Positions 8,449 to 16,600 are shown, numbered from the stretch's first letter. The stretch: 51,322 nt of DNA from an uncultured Ruminococcus sp. (GCA_900539095.1 UQAR01000006.1:1-51322); one strand, 5' to 3'. The notes: generated by a model not told the origin, from the letters alone. Program-made: numbers and translations.

Positions 8449-9225
8449 ATGTATATTGATAAGTGGCGTGTGGCGATACGAAATTTAAAAAATACGCTGT
8501 TTTCTTACCCATGCGACGCACCGAGCTGCTTTCCTGACCCTATAACGGACGAAAGCGTTATATACTGTATCCAAGGCTTTGTATACGAAAGCGGGAAATT
8601 TTCAGACGGCAAGTTTATCCACACTTCTGCTGTCAAAGAAATATACAAAGAGGACGGCAGGCTTTTTGCCAGGACAAGGAACAACTGCTATGAGCTAAAA
8701 AATGCAAGCCCTTACTTTGATTTTGATATTGCCGCAAACGCTGCCGCAAAGCTTGAAAGTCATGACCTTGCACAATTTGCAGAAGAGAACAGAGCGGCGT
8801 TTCGTTCACAGTTTGAAAGGTTCAGGGAGATAGCACATGGTATCTCTGAGGGCAGTTCTGACGCTGCTGAACTGCCTGAAAGCACGCTTATCATATGCTA
8901 CAACGGCACTGACCCCAATGGTAACAAGGTGTTTTTCAAAAATGACGTTGGTATCGTTCCTGTTTTCCATGACGTTCACTCAGGCGTAAAGGTCGATTCT
9001 GTGGGGCTTGCGGAGAGCGAAGAAAAGCTTGAGATGTGGGAAACTCTGGGCAGATACTATGTTGACAGCGAGGTAATGGAGTTTTACGACTGCGACACGG
9101 AAAATCTGCTTTTCTACAACATGACAGACAAGCCTATATACATTATAATCTATGGAAGTTCCGCCGCAATGCTCTGCCCGCCTGGAACGGCAAAGCTTGC
9201 GTCGAGAAGATCTAAGAAAGCATGA
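8449..9225 (+). CDS. Hypothetical protein, 258 residues
   Basis: I do not recognise a family. The frame is real by context: own promoter, AAAGCGAGGGAG site 6 bases before the ATG, normal codon use and a strong terminator. There is no signal peptide or membrane helix, so it is probably cytoplasmic. Visible features are a proline/cysteine-rich patch near residues 20-32, an aromatic-rich first third reading like a beta-sheet domain, an acidic middle (about 105-145), and a tyrosine/isoleucine-rich segment at about 225-240 before a basic tail. It could be a stand-alone accessory protein of the preceding signalling gene, but only proximity suggests that. Confidence 0.75.
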   Translation: MYIDKWRVAIRNLKNTLFSYPCDAPSCFPDPITDESVIYCIQGFVYESGKFSDGKFIHTSAVKEIYKEDGRLFARTRNNCYELKNASPYFDFDIAANAAAKLESHDLAQFAEENRAAFRSQFERFREIAHGISEGSSDAAELPESTLIICYNGTDPNGNKVFFKNDVGIVPVFHDVHSGVKVDSVGLAESEEKLEMWETLGRYYVDSEVMEFYDCDTENLLFYNMTDKPIYIIIYGSSAAMLCPPGTAKLASRRSKKA

Positions 9226-9226
9226 C

Positions 9227-9268
9227 ATATCCGCCTGAACGTTCACTGTTCAGGTGGATATCTGTTTT
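9227..9268 (+). terminator. Strong terminator after the 8449 gene
   Basis: Long stem ATATCCGCCTGAAC / GTTCAGGTGGATAT (14 bp with one G-U) around loop GTTCACT, then a T-rich tail. Confidence 0.9.
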
Positions 9269-9333
9269 TGTACAATATAGGAAACGCAGCGTAAAAATTA
9301 ATAGAATGTTAAACATTTCACAGGTCTTACTAA

Positions 9334-9362
9334 TTGAATAAAGGCGAAAAGTGTAGTATAAT
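9334..9362 (+). promoter_or_regulatory. Sigma-A type promoter for xpt
   Basis: TTGAAT (9334-9339), a 17-bp spacer, TATAAT (9357-9362). The leader of about 55 bases is too short for a purine riboswitch and lacks its conserved core. Confidence 0.82.
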
Positions 9363-9422
9363 TGCTTATATAGTTGTTTTTTGAGGAAGTCAATATATTA
9401 AGGCAACACAGGAGAAAATGAT

Positions 9423-9998
9423 ATGGAAATTTTGAAACAGCGTATTCTCAAGGACGGAGTAGTAAAGGAAGGAAACGTTCTTAAGGTAGATAAATTCCTT
9501 AATCACCAAATGGACGTAAAGCTTTTCAACGATATAGGCGAAGAGTTCGCAAAGAGATTTGCAGGAACAGGCGTGAACAAGATACTCACTATCGAGTCAT
9601 CAGGTATCGGCATCGCCTGCATAGCAGCACAGCATTTTAACAGCTGCCCTGTTATTTTCGCTAAAAAAACACTTAGCAAGAACCTTGACGGCGAAATGTA
9701 TATAACTCAGGTAAAGTCCTACACAAAGGGCGTTACATATGACGTAATGGTATCGGAAAAATATCTTGGCAAGGGCGACAAGGTGCTTATTATCGACGAT
9801 TTTCTTGCTAACGGCTGTGCACTTATGGGTCTTATAGATATCGTGAAACAGTCAGGTGCTGAGCTTGCCGGTGCCGGTATCGTTATCGAAAAGGGCTTTC
9901 AGGTGGGCGGAAAGACTATCCGTGACATGGGCGTAAAGCTTGAATCCCTTGCTATCGTTGACTCTATGGACAACGGCACTATAAAATTCAGGGATTAA
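9423..9998 (+). CDS. xpt: Xanthine phosphoribosyltransferase
   Basis: Salvages xanthine to XMP using PRPP in the cytoplasm. The 191-residue length and the N-terminal M-E-I-L-K-Q-R-I-L-K-D-G pattern are typical of Xpt. The PRPP-binding signature V-L-I-I-D-D-F-L-A-N-G at about 121-131 is clear, and the G-I-G-I-A segment near 62-66 lines the active site. The ATG follows CAGGAGAAAATGAT. It precedes a nucleoside ABC importer by 45 bases with no terminator between, so purine uptake and base salvage look like one operon. No purine riboswitch is visible upstream, unlike B. subtilis xpt. Confidence 0.93.
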   Translation: MEILKQRILKDGVVKEGNVLKVDKFLNHQMDVKLFNDIGEEFAKRFAGTGVNKILTIESSGIGIACIAAQHFNSCPVIFAKKTLSKNLDGEMYITQVKSYTKGVTYDVMVSEKYLGKGDKVLIIDDFLANGCALMGLIDIVKQSGAELAGAGIVIEKGFQVGGKTIRDMGVKLESLAIVDSMDNGTIKFRD

Positions 9999-10043
9999 CG
10001 CACAAAGCGTTATCAATAAATATTTTATGGAGGAAGATCAAAC

Positions 10044-11195
10044 ATGAAGGTAAGACGTATTCTTGCTCTCGTTCTTTCTGCTGCTCTTGCTGTAACAGCT
10101 CTTACAGCTTGTACATCAGCTAAAGACGAGGCATCACAGAAGTCAGCTGACAATAAGACAGCTGCTCTCAGCTATGACACCGTAAAAATCGGCGTTATCC
10201 ACATCGGCAACCCTGCCGACGGTTCAGGCTACACATATGCTCACGATCAGGGTATCGTTGGTATGCAGAAGGAGCTTGGTCTGAAGGACGATCAGATCAT
10301 AAGAAAGAACAACGTATCAGACAGCGACCCTGCTGCTACAGAAACAGCTATCCGTGAGTGCATCGAGGACGGCTGCAACATCATCTTCGGCACAAGCTGG
10401 GGCTATATGGACAAAATGGAGTCCCTCGCAGAGGAATATCCTGACGTTTATTTCTGCCACGGCACAGGCTACAAGAACAACGGCAAGAACCTTAACAACT
10501 ACTTCGGAAGAATTTATCAGGCAAGATATCTCACCGGTATCGTTGCAGGTATGAAGACAGAGTCAAACCTCATCGGTTACGTTTCCGCTATGGGCAGCGA
10601 GAACTCTGAGTGCACAGGCGGTATCGACGCTTTCGCAATGGGCGTTTATTCTGTAAACCCAGACGCTAAGGTATATGTAAAGGTAACAAACAGCTGGTAT
10701 TCACCAACAGAGGAAACAAACGCTGCAAAGGCTCTTCTTTCTGAGGGCTGCGACGTTATCGCTCAGCACTGTGATACACCTAACCCACAGCTCGAGGCTG
10801 AAAGTGCCGGCAAGTGGGGCGTAGGCTACAACACAGATATGTCTAAGGACGCTCCTAAGGCTACACTTACTTCAACTCTTTGGAACTGGTCTGCATACTA
10901 CACATATCAGGTAAAGCAGATAGTTGATGGCAACTGGAAGTGCGAGAACTACTACGGCGGCATGGCTGACGGTCTTGTAGACATCGCTCCTCTGAACATG
11001 GATCTCTGCACAGAGGATATGCAGAAGGCTGTTGACGAGGCTAGGGCTAAGCTTGAGGACGGCTCATTCAATGTATTTGACGGCGTTATCGAAACAAACG
11101 ACGGCAAAACAGTTGGCGAAGAGGGCAAAACTCTTGACGACGCTACTATCACAGGCGGCATAAACTGGTACTTCAAGAACGTTGAAGTCAAGTAA
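10044..11195 (+). CDS. BMP-family nucleoside-binding lipoprotein of an ABC importer
   Basis: Extracellular solute-binding lipoprotein of the BMP/PnrA type, expected to bind purine nucleosides and deliver them to the permease pair below. Lipobox L20-T-A-C23 follows a basic, hydrophobic signal peptide. Family features are present: the I-G-V-I-H-I-G-N-P start of the first lobe, G-T-S-W-G-Y and C-H-G-T-G-Y segments, and the G-I-D-A-F-A-M-G-V segment. The ATG is preceded by GGAGGAAG. A terminator-like hairpin at 11228 separates it from the ATPase gene, a common way to make more binding protein than transporter. Confidence 0.92.
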   Translation: MKVRRILALVLSAALAVTALTACTSAKDEASQKSADNKTAALSYDTVKIGVIHIGNPADGSGYTYAHDQGIVGMQKELGLKDDQIIRKNNVSDSDPAATETAIRECIEDGCNIIFGTSWGYMDKMESLAEEYPDVYFCHGTGYKNNGKNLNNYFGRIYQARYLTGIVAGMKTESNLIGYVSAMGSENSECTGGIDAFAMGVYSVNPDAKVYVKVTNSWYSPTEETNAAKALLSEGCDVIAQHCDTPNPQLEAESAGKWGVGYNTDMSKDAPKATLTSTLWNWSAYYTYQVKQIVDGNWKCENYYGGMADGLVDIAPLNMDLCTEDMQKAVDEARAKLEDGSFNVFDGVIETNDGKTVGEEGKTLDDATITGGINWYFKNVEVK

Positions 11196-11227
11196 TAAAG
11201 CCTGATAGCTTAACAAAACATTTCTAC

Positions 11228-11278
11228 GGGCGGCGTCGGTTGCCCTCAATAGATTGAGGGTATCTGCCGCCTGTTTTG
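11228..11278 (+). terminator. Intra-operon terminator or attenuator hairpin
   Basis: Outer stem GGCGGC / GCCGCC and a perfect inner stem CCCTCAA / TTGAGGG, then TGTTTTGTT. The T-run is interrupted, so partial read-through into the ATPase gene is likely. Confidence 0.7.
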
Positions 11279-11361
11279 TTAGTGTCATGAGGATACGGCA
11301 GCAGAGTTCTGCTGTCGGTTTCTGACGACATTAATGAAGTTCACAAAAAGGAGCTGAAAGT

Positions 11362-12897
11362 ATGAGTGAAGAAATATCTGCTGAGATCGCTGTAAAATGC
11401 AGCGGGATAACAAAAGTTTTCGGCAGCGTTGTAGCAAACGACAGCATAGATCTTGAAGTCAAATACGGCGAGATACTTGCACTGCTGGGAGAAAACGGTT
11501 CGGGAAAGACCACACTGATGAATATGCTTTCGGGTATCTATCACCCTGACAAGGGCAGCATTTACATTGCAGGCAAGCCGGAGGCGATAAACTCCCCTAA
11601 GGATTCTATCGCACTGGGCATCGGTATGATACACCAGCACTTCAAGCTTGTGGAAGTATTTTCCGCCGCCGACAATATCGTGGCAGGCACAAAGGGAAAG
11701 CTTAGAAACAAGAGTGCTGTAAGAGAAGAGATAAAGAAGATATCCGAACAGCTTGGTCTGGAAGTAGACCCTGACAAGAAGGTATACAATATGTCGGTCA
11801 GCGAAAAGCAAACTGTGGAGATACTTAAAGTGCTTTACAGAGGTGCGAAGATACTTATTCTTGACGAGCCGACGGCTGTTCTTACTCCGCAGGAAACAAA
11901 AAAGCTTTTCAATATCCTGAGGAAAATGAAGGCTCAGGGCTGTGCAATAATAATCATCACCCACAAGCTTGGCGAGGTAATGGACATATCCGACAGAGTA
12001 ACTATCCTGCGAAAGGGCAAGAGCATTGAAACTGTAAACACTGCCGAGAGCAGTGAAAAGCAGCTCACCGAGCTTATGGTGGGCAAGGCTGTGGAACTTT
12101 CCATTGAAAGACCTGAGCCTGTGAACGTAAAGCCGATACTTAACGTAGTCAATCTGACGGTAAAGAACTCTGAGGGCAGCATTGCTCTTGACGACGTAAG
12201 CTTTGTTATAAACAGAGGCGAGATACTGGGCGTTGCAGGTATCGCAGGCAGCGGTCAAAAGGAGCTTTGCGAAACTATCGCAGGACTTCAGAAGATAGAA
12301 AAGGGTGCAGTGCTTTACAACAAGGAAAATATCATAGGCAAAACGCCTAAGGAGATAATAGGACTTGGCATAAGCATGAGCTTTATTCCTGAGGACAGAC
12401 TTGGAATGGGTCTTATCGCCTCAGTGGGAATGACAGACAATATGCTGCTCAAGACCTACAAGCAGGGCAAGCTGTGCTTTGTTGACAGAAAACCTGCTAG
12501 GGCACTTTCAAAAGAGCTTATCGAACAGCTTGAGATAAAGACCCCGTCAACGGAACTGCCTGTTAGAATGCTTTCAGGCGGAAACGTACAAAAGGTACTT
12601 CTTGGACGAGAGATACACAGTGAGCCTGACCTGCTCATAACCGCATATCCTGTTCGTGGACTTGATATCAACTCATCATACCTTATCTACTCACTGCTCA
12701 ACGAGCAGAAGAAAAAGAACACTGCCGTGCTCTTCATTGGCGAAGATCTTGACGTTCTGCTGGAACTTTGCGACAGGATAATGGTGCTTTGTCATGGAAA
12801 GATAACAGGTATCTGTGACGCAAAGACGGTCACAAAAGAACAGGTGGGCATGATGATGACAGGCAAGACTATGGAGGAGGTGCTGGGCATTGGCTGA
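11362..12897 (+). CDS. Nucleoside ABC transporter, double ATP-binding subunit
   Basis: Cytoplasmic ATPase with two fused ABC domains, as in BMP and sugar (RbsA-like) importers; 511 residues. Domain 1 (about 10-245) has Walker A G43-ENGSGKT-T51, a divergent signature V-S-E-K-Q and Walker B I-L-D-E-P-T. Domain 2 (about 255-505) has a degenerate Walker A (G-I-A-G-S-G-Q-K), signature L-S-G-G-N, and a Walker B reading L-I-T-A-Y-P-V-R-G-L-D that lacks the catalytic Glu. This asymmetry is usual for the family. The ATG follows AAAGGAGCTG. It overlaps the next gene by 8 bases, implying translational coupling. Confidence 0.93.
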   Translation: MSEEISAEIAVKCSGITKVFGSVVANDSIDLEVKYGEILALLGENGSGKTTLMNMLSGIYHPDKGSIYIAGKPEAINSPKDSIALGIGMIHQHFKLVEVFSAADNIVAGTKGKLRNKSAVREEIKKISEQLGLEVDPDKKVYNMSVSEKQTVEILKVLYRGAKILILDEPTAVLTPQETKKLFNILRKMKAQGCAIIIITHKLGEVMDISDRVTILRKGKSIETVNTAESSEKQLTELMVGKAVELSIERPEPVNVKPILNVVNLTVKNSEGSIALDDVSFVINRGEILGVAGIAGSGQKELCETIAGLQKIEKGAVLYNKENIIGKTPKEIIGLGISMSFIPEDRLGMGLIASVGMTDNMLLKTYKQGKLCFVDRKPARALSKELIEQLEIKTPSTELPVRMLSGGNVQKVLLGREIHSEPDLLITAYPVRGLDINSSYLIYSLLNEQKKKNTAVLFIGEDLDVLLELCDRIMVLCHGKITGICDAKTVTKEQVGMMMTGKTMEEVLGIG

Positions 12898-13996
12898 TAC
12901 AGTAAAAAAAGAACCCCTTATAAGAATAGCAAAACGTGCCGAACGCTCCAATAAGCAAAAGCTTATCATAAGACTGCTGTCGGTACTCCTTGCTATCTGT
13001 GCAGGCGGAATATTCATTCTCATTCTTGGTAAGAACCCGTTTTCATACTATGCAAGAATGGTAAAGGGTGCGTTTATAGGCAAAAATGCGGCAAGCCCGT
13101 TCATGCCTTTCCGTGAAACGGTGAAGATAATGATACCGCTGCTCATATCGTCCCTTGGTATAACACTGGCGTTCAAAATGAAGTTTTGGAATATCGGTGC
13201 AGAGGGTCAGATAATAATGGGCGGAATCTTCGCATCGTACTTTGCACTTTATCATTACGATATGCCGCACTATCTGCTTTTCATTGTAATGTTTATTGCC
13301 GCAATGATAGGCGGAGGACTTTACGGCGTTATCCCTGCATTTTTCAAGGCAAAGTTCGACACAAACGAAACTCTGCTCACTCTTATGCTCAACTATATCG
13401 CACTTTATGTTATCGACTGGCTCACAAAGGGTGCATGGCAGGATCCTGAGTCAAAGGGCTATCCAAAGATAGCAAGATTTGACCTTAACGCATGGCTCGA
13501 TTCGCTTGGAAATGTGCAGATAGGCTGGGTGATAGGTCTGGTACTTGTGGTACTGGTATTTATCTACCTTAAATTCACAAAGCAGGGCTATGAGATAACA
13601 GTAGTATCAGACAGCCATGCGACTGCAAGATACGCAGGCATGAGCCCTAGCAAGATAATGATAAGAACGATGTTTTTGAGCGGTGCTATCTGCGGTATCG
13701 CAGGCATGGTTCAGGCTTGCGGAACAGAACACACTCTTTCCACATCAGTTGCAGGCGGCGTTGGCTTTACGGCTATCATAGTGGCATGGCTTGCAAACCT
13801 CAATCCATTTGGAATACTCGTGGTATCGTTCCTGTTCGCAGTCCTTGAAAAGGGCAGCACGGTGGTATCGTCAGAATTTATGCTTTCCCCTTACTGTTCA
13901 GACGTTTTGCAGGGAATAATCCTGTTCTTCGTGCTGGGCTGTGAGTTCTTCATCAGATACAGATTTGTAACAAGAGGAGGCAAGAACAATGGATAG
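12890..13996 (+). CDS. Nucleoside ABC transporter permease 1
   Basis: Integral membrane permease of the BPD_transp_2 (RbsC/LivH-like) family, 368 residues with about 9-10 hydrophobic segments after a basic cytoplasmic N-terminus. The family stretch F-W-N-I-G-A-E-G-Q-I-I-M-G-G is clear near residue 100, and the D-S-x-x-A-T-A-R-Y-A-G-M cytoplasmic loop is near 245. The start is TTG at 12890, supported by GGAGG about 11 bases upstream and by overlap with the ATPase stop codon. Its stop overlaps permease 2. It pairs with that protein as a heterodimer. Confidence 0.92.
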   Translation: MADTVKKEPLIRIAKRAERSNKQKLIIRLLSVLLAICAGGIFILILGKNPFSYYARMVKGAFIGKNAASPFMPFRETVKIMIPLLISSLGITLAFKMKFWNIGAEGQIIMGGIFASYFALYHYDMPHYLLFIVMFIAAMIGGGLYGVIPAFFKAKFDTNETLLTLMLNYIALYVIDWLTKGAWQDPESKGYPKIARFDLNAWLDSLGNVQIGWVIGLVLVVLVFIYLKFTKQGYEITVVSDSHATARYAGMSPSKIMIRTMFLSGAICGIAGMVQACGTEHTLSTSVAGGVGFTAIIVAWLANLNPFGILVVSFLFAVLEKGSTVVSSEFMLSPYCSDVLQGIILFFVLGCEFFIRYRFVTRGGKNNG

Positions 13997-14948
13997 ACTT
14001 ATTTCATTCCTTGCCCATGCGGTATATATGGGTACTCCTCTGCTGTTCGGCACAGTGGGAGAGATACAGAACGAAAAATCGGGACACCTGAACCTTGGTG
14101 TTGAGGGAACAATGGCAATGGGTGCTTGTGCAGGCTTTATGACCGCTTACAAAACAGGCAGCCTGTGGCTTTCCATACTGGCGGCGTTCCTTATGGGTGC
14201 ACTTGTTTCCCTTATCTACGCTTTTCTCACCATAACGATGATGGCGAACCAGAACGTAACAGGTCTTACCCTGACTATTTTCGGCACAGGACTTTCAAAC
14301 TTCATAGGCGAGCAGATGATAACAGCCTCACCTACAGGCAACCTCAAGCTGCCTGACGGAGTGATGAGCAGTCTGAAAAACATTGACATACCACTACTCA
14401 GCAAGATACCGGTGCTGGGAAAGGTGCTTTTCTCACAGAACATTTTCACCTACCTGAGCATTGTTATCGCAGTGGTAATGTTTATCTATCTGAAAAAGAC
14501 AAAGATAGGTCTTAACCTTAGGACAATCGGTGAGAACCCTGCCGTTGCTGACGCTGTGGGAATAAACGTTGTGAAATACAAATACATAAACGTTCTTATC
14601 GGCGGCGGAATATGCGGCATTGGCGGAGCGTTCTGCTCAATGGTAATAAACGGCGGCGTTTGGATGGCAAACAGCGTAAACGGTCTTGGCTGGATAGCTG
14701 TGGCACTTGTTATCTTCGCTGTATGGAATCCTGCAAGGGCTATTTACGGAGCGTATATTTTCGGTGCGTTCATGGTGCTGAAATACTACTTCCCTAAGAA
14801 CCTTGGCTTTACAGTTCCTGAGTCATTCTTTGATATGCTCCCATATCTTGTAACGGCTCTTGTTCTTATCATCACCTCAGTGAAAAAATCAAGAGAGCGT
14901 TCACAGCCTCAGTCCTGCGGTATAAATTATTTCCGTGAGGAAAGATAA
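13989..14948 (+). CDS. Nucleoside ABC transporter permease 2
   Basis: Second integral membrane subunit of the BMP-type importer, 319 residues and about 8 hydrophobic segments. It carries the same family signature in diverged form (K-S-G-H-L-N-L-G-V-E-G-T-M-A-M-G near residue 30) and the R-T-I-G-E-N-P-A-V-A-D-A-V-G-I-N loop at about 178-193. The ATG overlaps the end of permease 1 by 8 bases behind GAGGAGGC. It is the last gene of the xpt-importer operon; a terminator follows at 15012. Confidence 0.92.
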   Translation: MDRLISFLAHAVYMGTPLLFGTVGEIQNEKSGHLNLGVEGTMAMGACAGFMTAYKTGSLWLSILAAFLMGALVSLIYAFLTITMMANQNVTGLTLTIFGTGLSNFIGEQMITASPTGNLKLPDGVMSSLKNIDIPLLSKIPVLGKVLFSQNIFTYLSIVIAVVMFIYLKKTKIGLNLRTIGENPAVADAVGINVVKYKYINVLIGGGICGIGGAFCSMVINGGVWMANSVNGLGWIAVALVIFAVWNPARAIYGAYIFGAFMVLKYYFPKNLGFTVPESFFDMLPYLVTALVLIITSVKKSRERSQPQSCGINYFREER

Positions 14949-14961
14949 AACGTGACGTAAC

Positions 14962-14984
14962 GGGTGACCTCAGGTCGCCCCTAC
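14962..14984 (+). repeat. Dispersed palindrome, GACC type
   Basis: GGGTGACC-TCA-GGTCGCCC followed by CTAC; one G-T change in the left arm keeps pairing as G-U. Confidence 0.85.
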
Positions 14985-15011
14985 AGATGATACCCAAAGT
15001 AACATATTTGA

Positions 15012-15041
15012 AAGCTCTGCTTTTGCAGGGCTTTTATTTTT
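15012..15041 (+). terminator. Terminator of the xpt-nucleoside importer operon
   Basis: Stem AGCTCTGC / GCAGGGCT (one G-U), loop TTTT, tail TTTATTTTT. Confidence 0.85.
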
Positions 15042-15097
15042 GCCCTAGTAACAAAATGCAAAAGATGTGATATAATCAGACAAAAAGGGGTGAGAGA

Positions 15098-15136
15098 ATG
15101 TTCAACGTATACGAAAAATGCACACCGCCAAAATGA
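15098..15136 (+). pseudogene. 12-codon stub of a lost gene, possibly a GNAT acetyltransferase N-terminus
   Basis: An extended -10 (TG-A-TATAAT, 15068-15076) and a strong GGGGTGAG ribosome site lead into ATG at 15098. After twelve codons (MFNVYEKCTPPK) the frame stops at TGA. The peptide resembles, from memory, the first residues of small GNAT acetyltransferases in this bacterial group; that identification is weak. The intact promoter and ribosome site with no body beyond suggest an internal deletion. A palindromic repeat lies 33 bases downstream. It could alternatively be a genuine tiny leader peptide. Confidence 0.4.
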
Positions 15137-15169
15137 TAGCACGGCATTTTCACTACAACGCCGAGTAAC

Positions 15170-15192
15170 GGGCGAACGCTGTTCGCCCCTAC
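15170..15192 (+). repeat. Dispersed palindrome, GAAC type
   Basis: Perfect GGGCGAAC-GCT-GTTCGCCC followed by CTAC; identical in core to the copies at 2340 and 3413. Confidence 0.9.
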
Positions 15193-15264
15193 ATATCACA
15201 TGGGCATATTGTTTGTAGATTTGAATATTTACGAAATGGCATAAAAGTGGGTGATGTGGAAGGG

Positions 15265-15299
15265 CGAAAAAAAGCGGGCGACCAAAGGTCGTCCGCTTT
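15265..15299 (-). terminator. Terminator of the thioredoxin operon, built from a GACC-type palindrome
   Basis: Read on the minus strand: stem AAAGCGGACGACC / GGTCGCCCGCTTT (13 bp, one G-U) with loop TTT, followed by T-rich sequence. The central GGGCGACC / GGTCGTCC is the dispersed GACC palindrome; extra flanking pairs and the U-tract turn it into an intrinsic terminator. Confidence 0.88.
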
Positions 15300-15327
15300 G
15301 CTTTGTTACGTTATGGTTAATCGTTTT

Positions 15328-15651
15328 TTACTTCACCTTTGCTGACGCAACAAAAGCTTTAATCTCCTCCTCAGGCATATAACCCACTGTAGACGCTGCC
15401 ACCTTGCCGTTCTTTACAACGAAAAGTGCTGGTATGCTTGAGATACCGAAAGCCGCTGCAAGCTCGTTTTCCTCGTCAACATTGACCTTGCCCACCTTCA
15501 CAGAATTGTCCTCTTCCGAATACTTATCCACCAGCGGTGAAAGCATTTTGCATGGGCCGCACCATGCTGCCCAGAAGTCCAGCAGAACAGGTTTGTCGGA
15601 ATGCATTACTTCGTTTTCAAAATTATCCTTTGTTATAACCTTTACAGCCAT
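15328..15651 (-). CDS. trxA: Thioredoxin
   Basis: Cytoplasmic dithiol-disulfide reductant of 107 residues, the standard thioredoxin length. The active site W30-C31-G32-P33-C34 and the cis-proline segment S-I-P-A-L are intact. The ATG follows AAAGGAGCTG. It is the last gene of a three-gene minus-strand operon (flavin reductase, mini-FTR-like protein, trxA), 17 bases after the FTR-like gene. The context suggests this thioredoxin may receive electrons through that partner rather than only from an NADPH thioredoxin reductase; this is inference. Confidence 0.96.
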   Translation of the reverse strand: MAVKVITKDNFENEVMHSDKPVLLDFWAAWCGPCKMLSPLVDKYSEEDNSVKVGKVNVDEENELAAAFGISSIPALFVVKNGKVAASTVGYMPEEEIKAFVASAKVK

Positions 15652-15668
15652 TTTTCACAGCTCCTTTT

Positions 15669-15866
15669 CTAGTCCTTGCTTTTGTAATAGAGCATACAAT
15701 GGCAGAATCCCTCAAAATCAGGGTCAGCTATCTGCTCACGGAACTCTTTGCACATACACTTGTTTTCATCAGTATGCTGTATCCTGCACGGACAGTATCC
15801 GCCTGTGCGTTTAAGTCCCTCTTTTATGCTCCTTACCATTTCTTTATCATCATTAAGACGTACCAT
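15669..15866 (-). CDS. Small ferredoxin-thioredoxin reductase catalytic-chain-like protein
   Basis: A 65-residue protein with six cysteines in three C-x-C pairs: C25-P-C27, C37-M-C39 and C55-H-C57. FTR catalytic chains hold a [4Fe-4S] cluster and a redox-active disulfide in CPC / CPC / CHC motifs and pass electrons from ferredoxin to thioredoxin. The first and third pairs match; the second is CMC and the spacing between pairs is different from plant FTR, so this is a divergent or miniature form. Lying between a flavin reductase gene and trxA strongly supports a thioredoxin-linked role. The ATG at 15866 has only a weak purine-rich site. No ferredoxin gene is nearby. Confidence 0.75.
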   Translation of the reverse strand: MVRLNDDKEMVRSIKEGLKRTGGYCPCRIQHTDENKCMCKEFREQIADPDFEGFCHCMLYYKSKD

Positions 15867-15896
15867 TACTACCTATCCTTTGCATTTACGCTCAGA

Positions 15897-16436
15897 TTAT
15901 TCTTTGACAAATGCCTTTACTATCTCGCCGATATACTGATAGTGATAGTCCTTGTCAGAATACCACTTCTCATCATTCTCAGTATCAACAAAGCACTCAG
16001 GTCTCATCTCCTGAACATAAGCCTTTTTGCATACGAGCACCATATCAGCCTCAGCAAAAGCTGTTACCTCAACGCCATCCTCAGACACGAACACAGGCGT
16101 CAGACCTGTTTCCTTAGCCTTGTCACAGTCACGTCCGCTGTGAGAGCCGCAGAATGAAAGTGCCTTTTTATAGTCCTCTTTGAAAAAGCTAATGGTGAAA
16201 TATTCAGCCTTATCGATAAATTTTTTGGTGTATCTCTGAGGTCTTATAACGGTGGTGAAAGTGTTCTTTCCCCACATAACGCCTGCAAAGCCCCATGAGG
16301 CTGTCATGGTGTTCCAGCCGCTCTCGTCGCCTGCTGTAACAAGGAACCACTCCTTGCCTATCTTTTTGTATGGATTGAAGTCAAGGGTATCAAGCTTATC
16401 TGCCGCTACCTCTTTGAAACCGTTAAAACTGCTCAT
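15897..16436 (-). CDS. Flavin reductase family (FMN-binding split-barrel) protein
   Basis: About 179 residues of the flavin-reductase-like FMN-binding family, which includes flavoredoxins and flavin:NAD(P)H reductases. Visible family segments are W-F-L-V-T-A-G near residue 30, N-T-M-T-A-S-W-G (flavin phosphate loop), and the R-P-Q-R-Y-T-K-K-F and F-T-I-S-F-F strands. The ATG at 16436 is 8 bases after AAAGGCGG; an ATG two codons upstream is only 2 bases from it and is less likely. First gene of the redox operon with trxA, it could hand electrons between flavin and Fe-S carriers. Confidence 0.87.
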   Translation of the reverse strand: MSSFNGFKEVAADKLDTLDFNPYKKIGKEWFLVTAGDESGWNTMTASWGFAGVMWGKNTFTTVIRPQRYTKKFIDKAEYFTISFFKEDYKKALSFCGSHSGRDCDKAKETGLTPVFVSEDGVEVTAFAEADMVLVCKKAYVQEMRPECFVDTENDEKWYSDKDYHYQYIGEIVKAFVKE

Positions 16437-16516
16437 TTTCATTACCGCCTTTCAGTATTATGTCAGACTTTCCACGTTTATCGTACACCAATATCGTATA
16501 GAAACCGTCTGACTAT

Positions 16517-16545
16517 ATTATATATCATTTTATATGAAATTGCAA
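16517..16545 (-). promoter_or_regulatory. Promoter of the flavin reductase-FTR-trxA operon
   Basis: On the minus strand: TTGCAA (16545-16540), a 17-bp spacer, TATAAT (16522-16517), about 80 bases before the start codon. Confidence 0.8.
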
Positions 16546-16600
16546 CCCCTCCTATTCCCTGAAATATTGTACAAAAATCGTTAAAACAGGGCTTTTTGTG

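Larger units (their letters stand above)
14949..15327. other. Intergenic region with repeats, terminator and gene debris
   Basis: 380 bases without an intact gene. It contains a palindrome (14962), the operon terminator (15012), an extended -10 plus ribosome site driving a 12-codon stub (15098), another palindrome (15170) and the trxA terminator (15265). It looks like the scar of a deleted gene. Confidence 0.7.

Noticed and set aside
9269..9422. Purine riboswitch upstream of xpt
   Set aside because: The promoter leaves about 55 bases of leader, and the conserved purine-aptamer core is absent.
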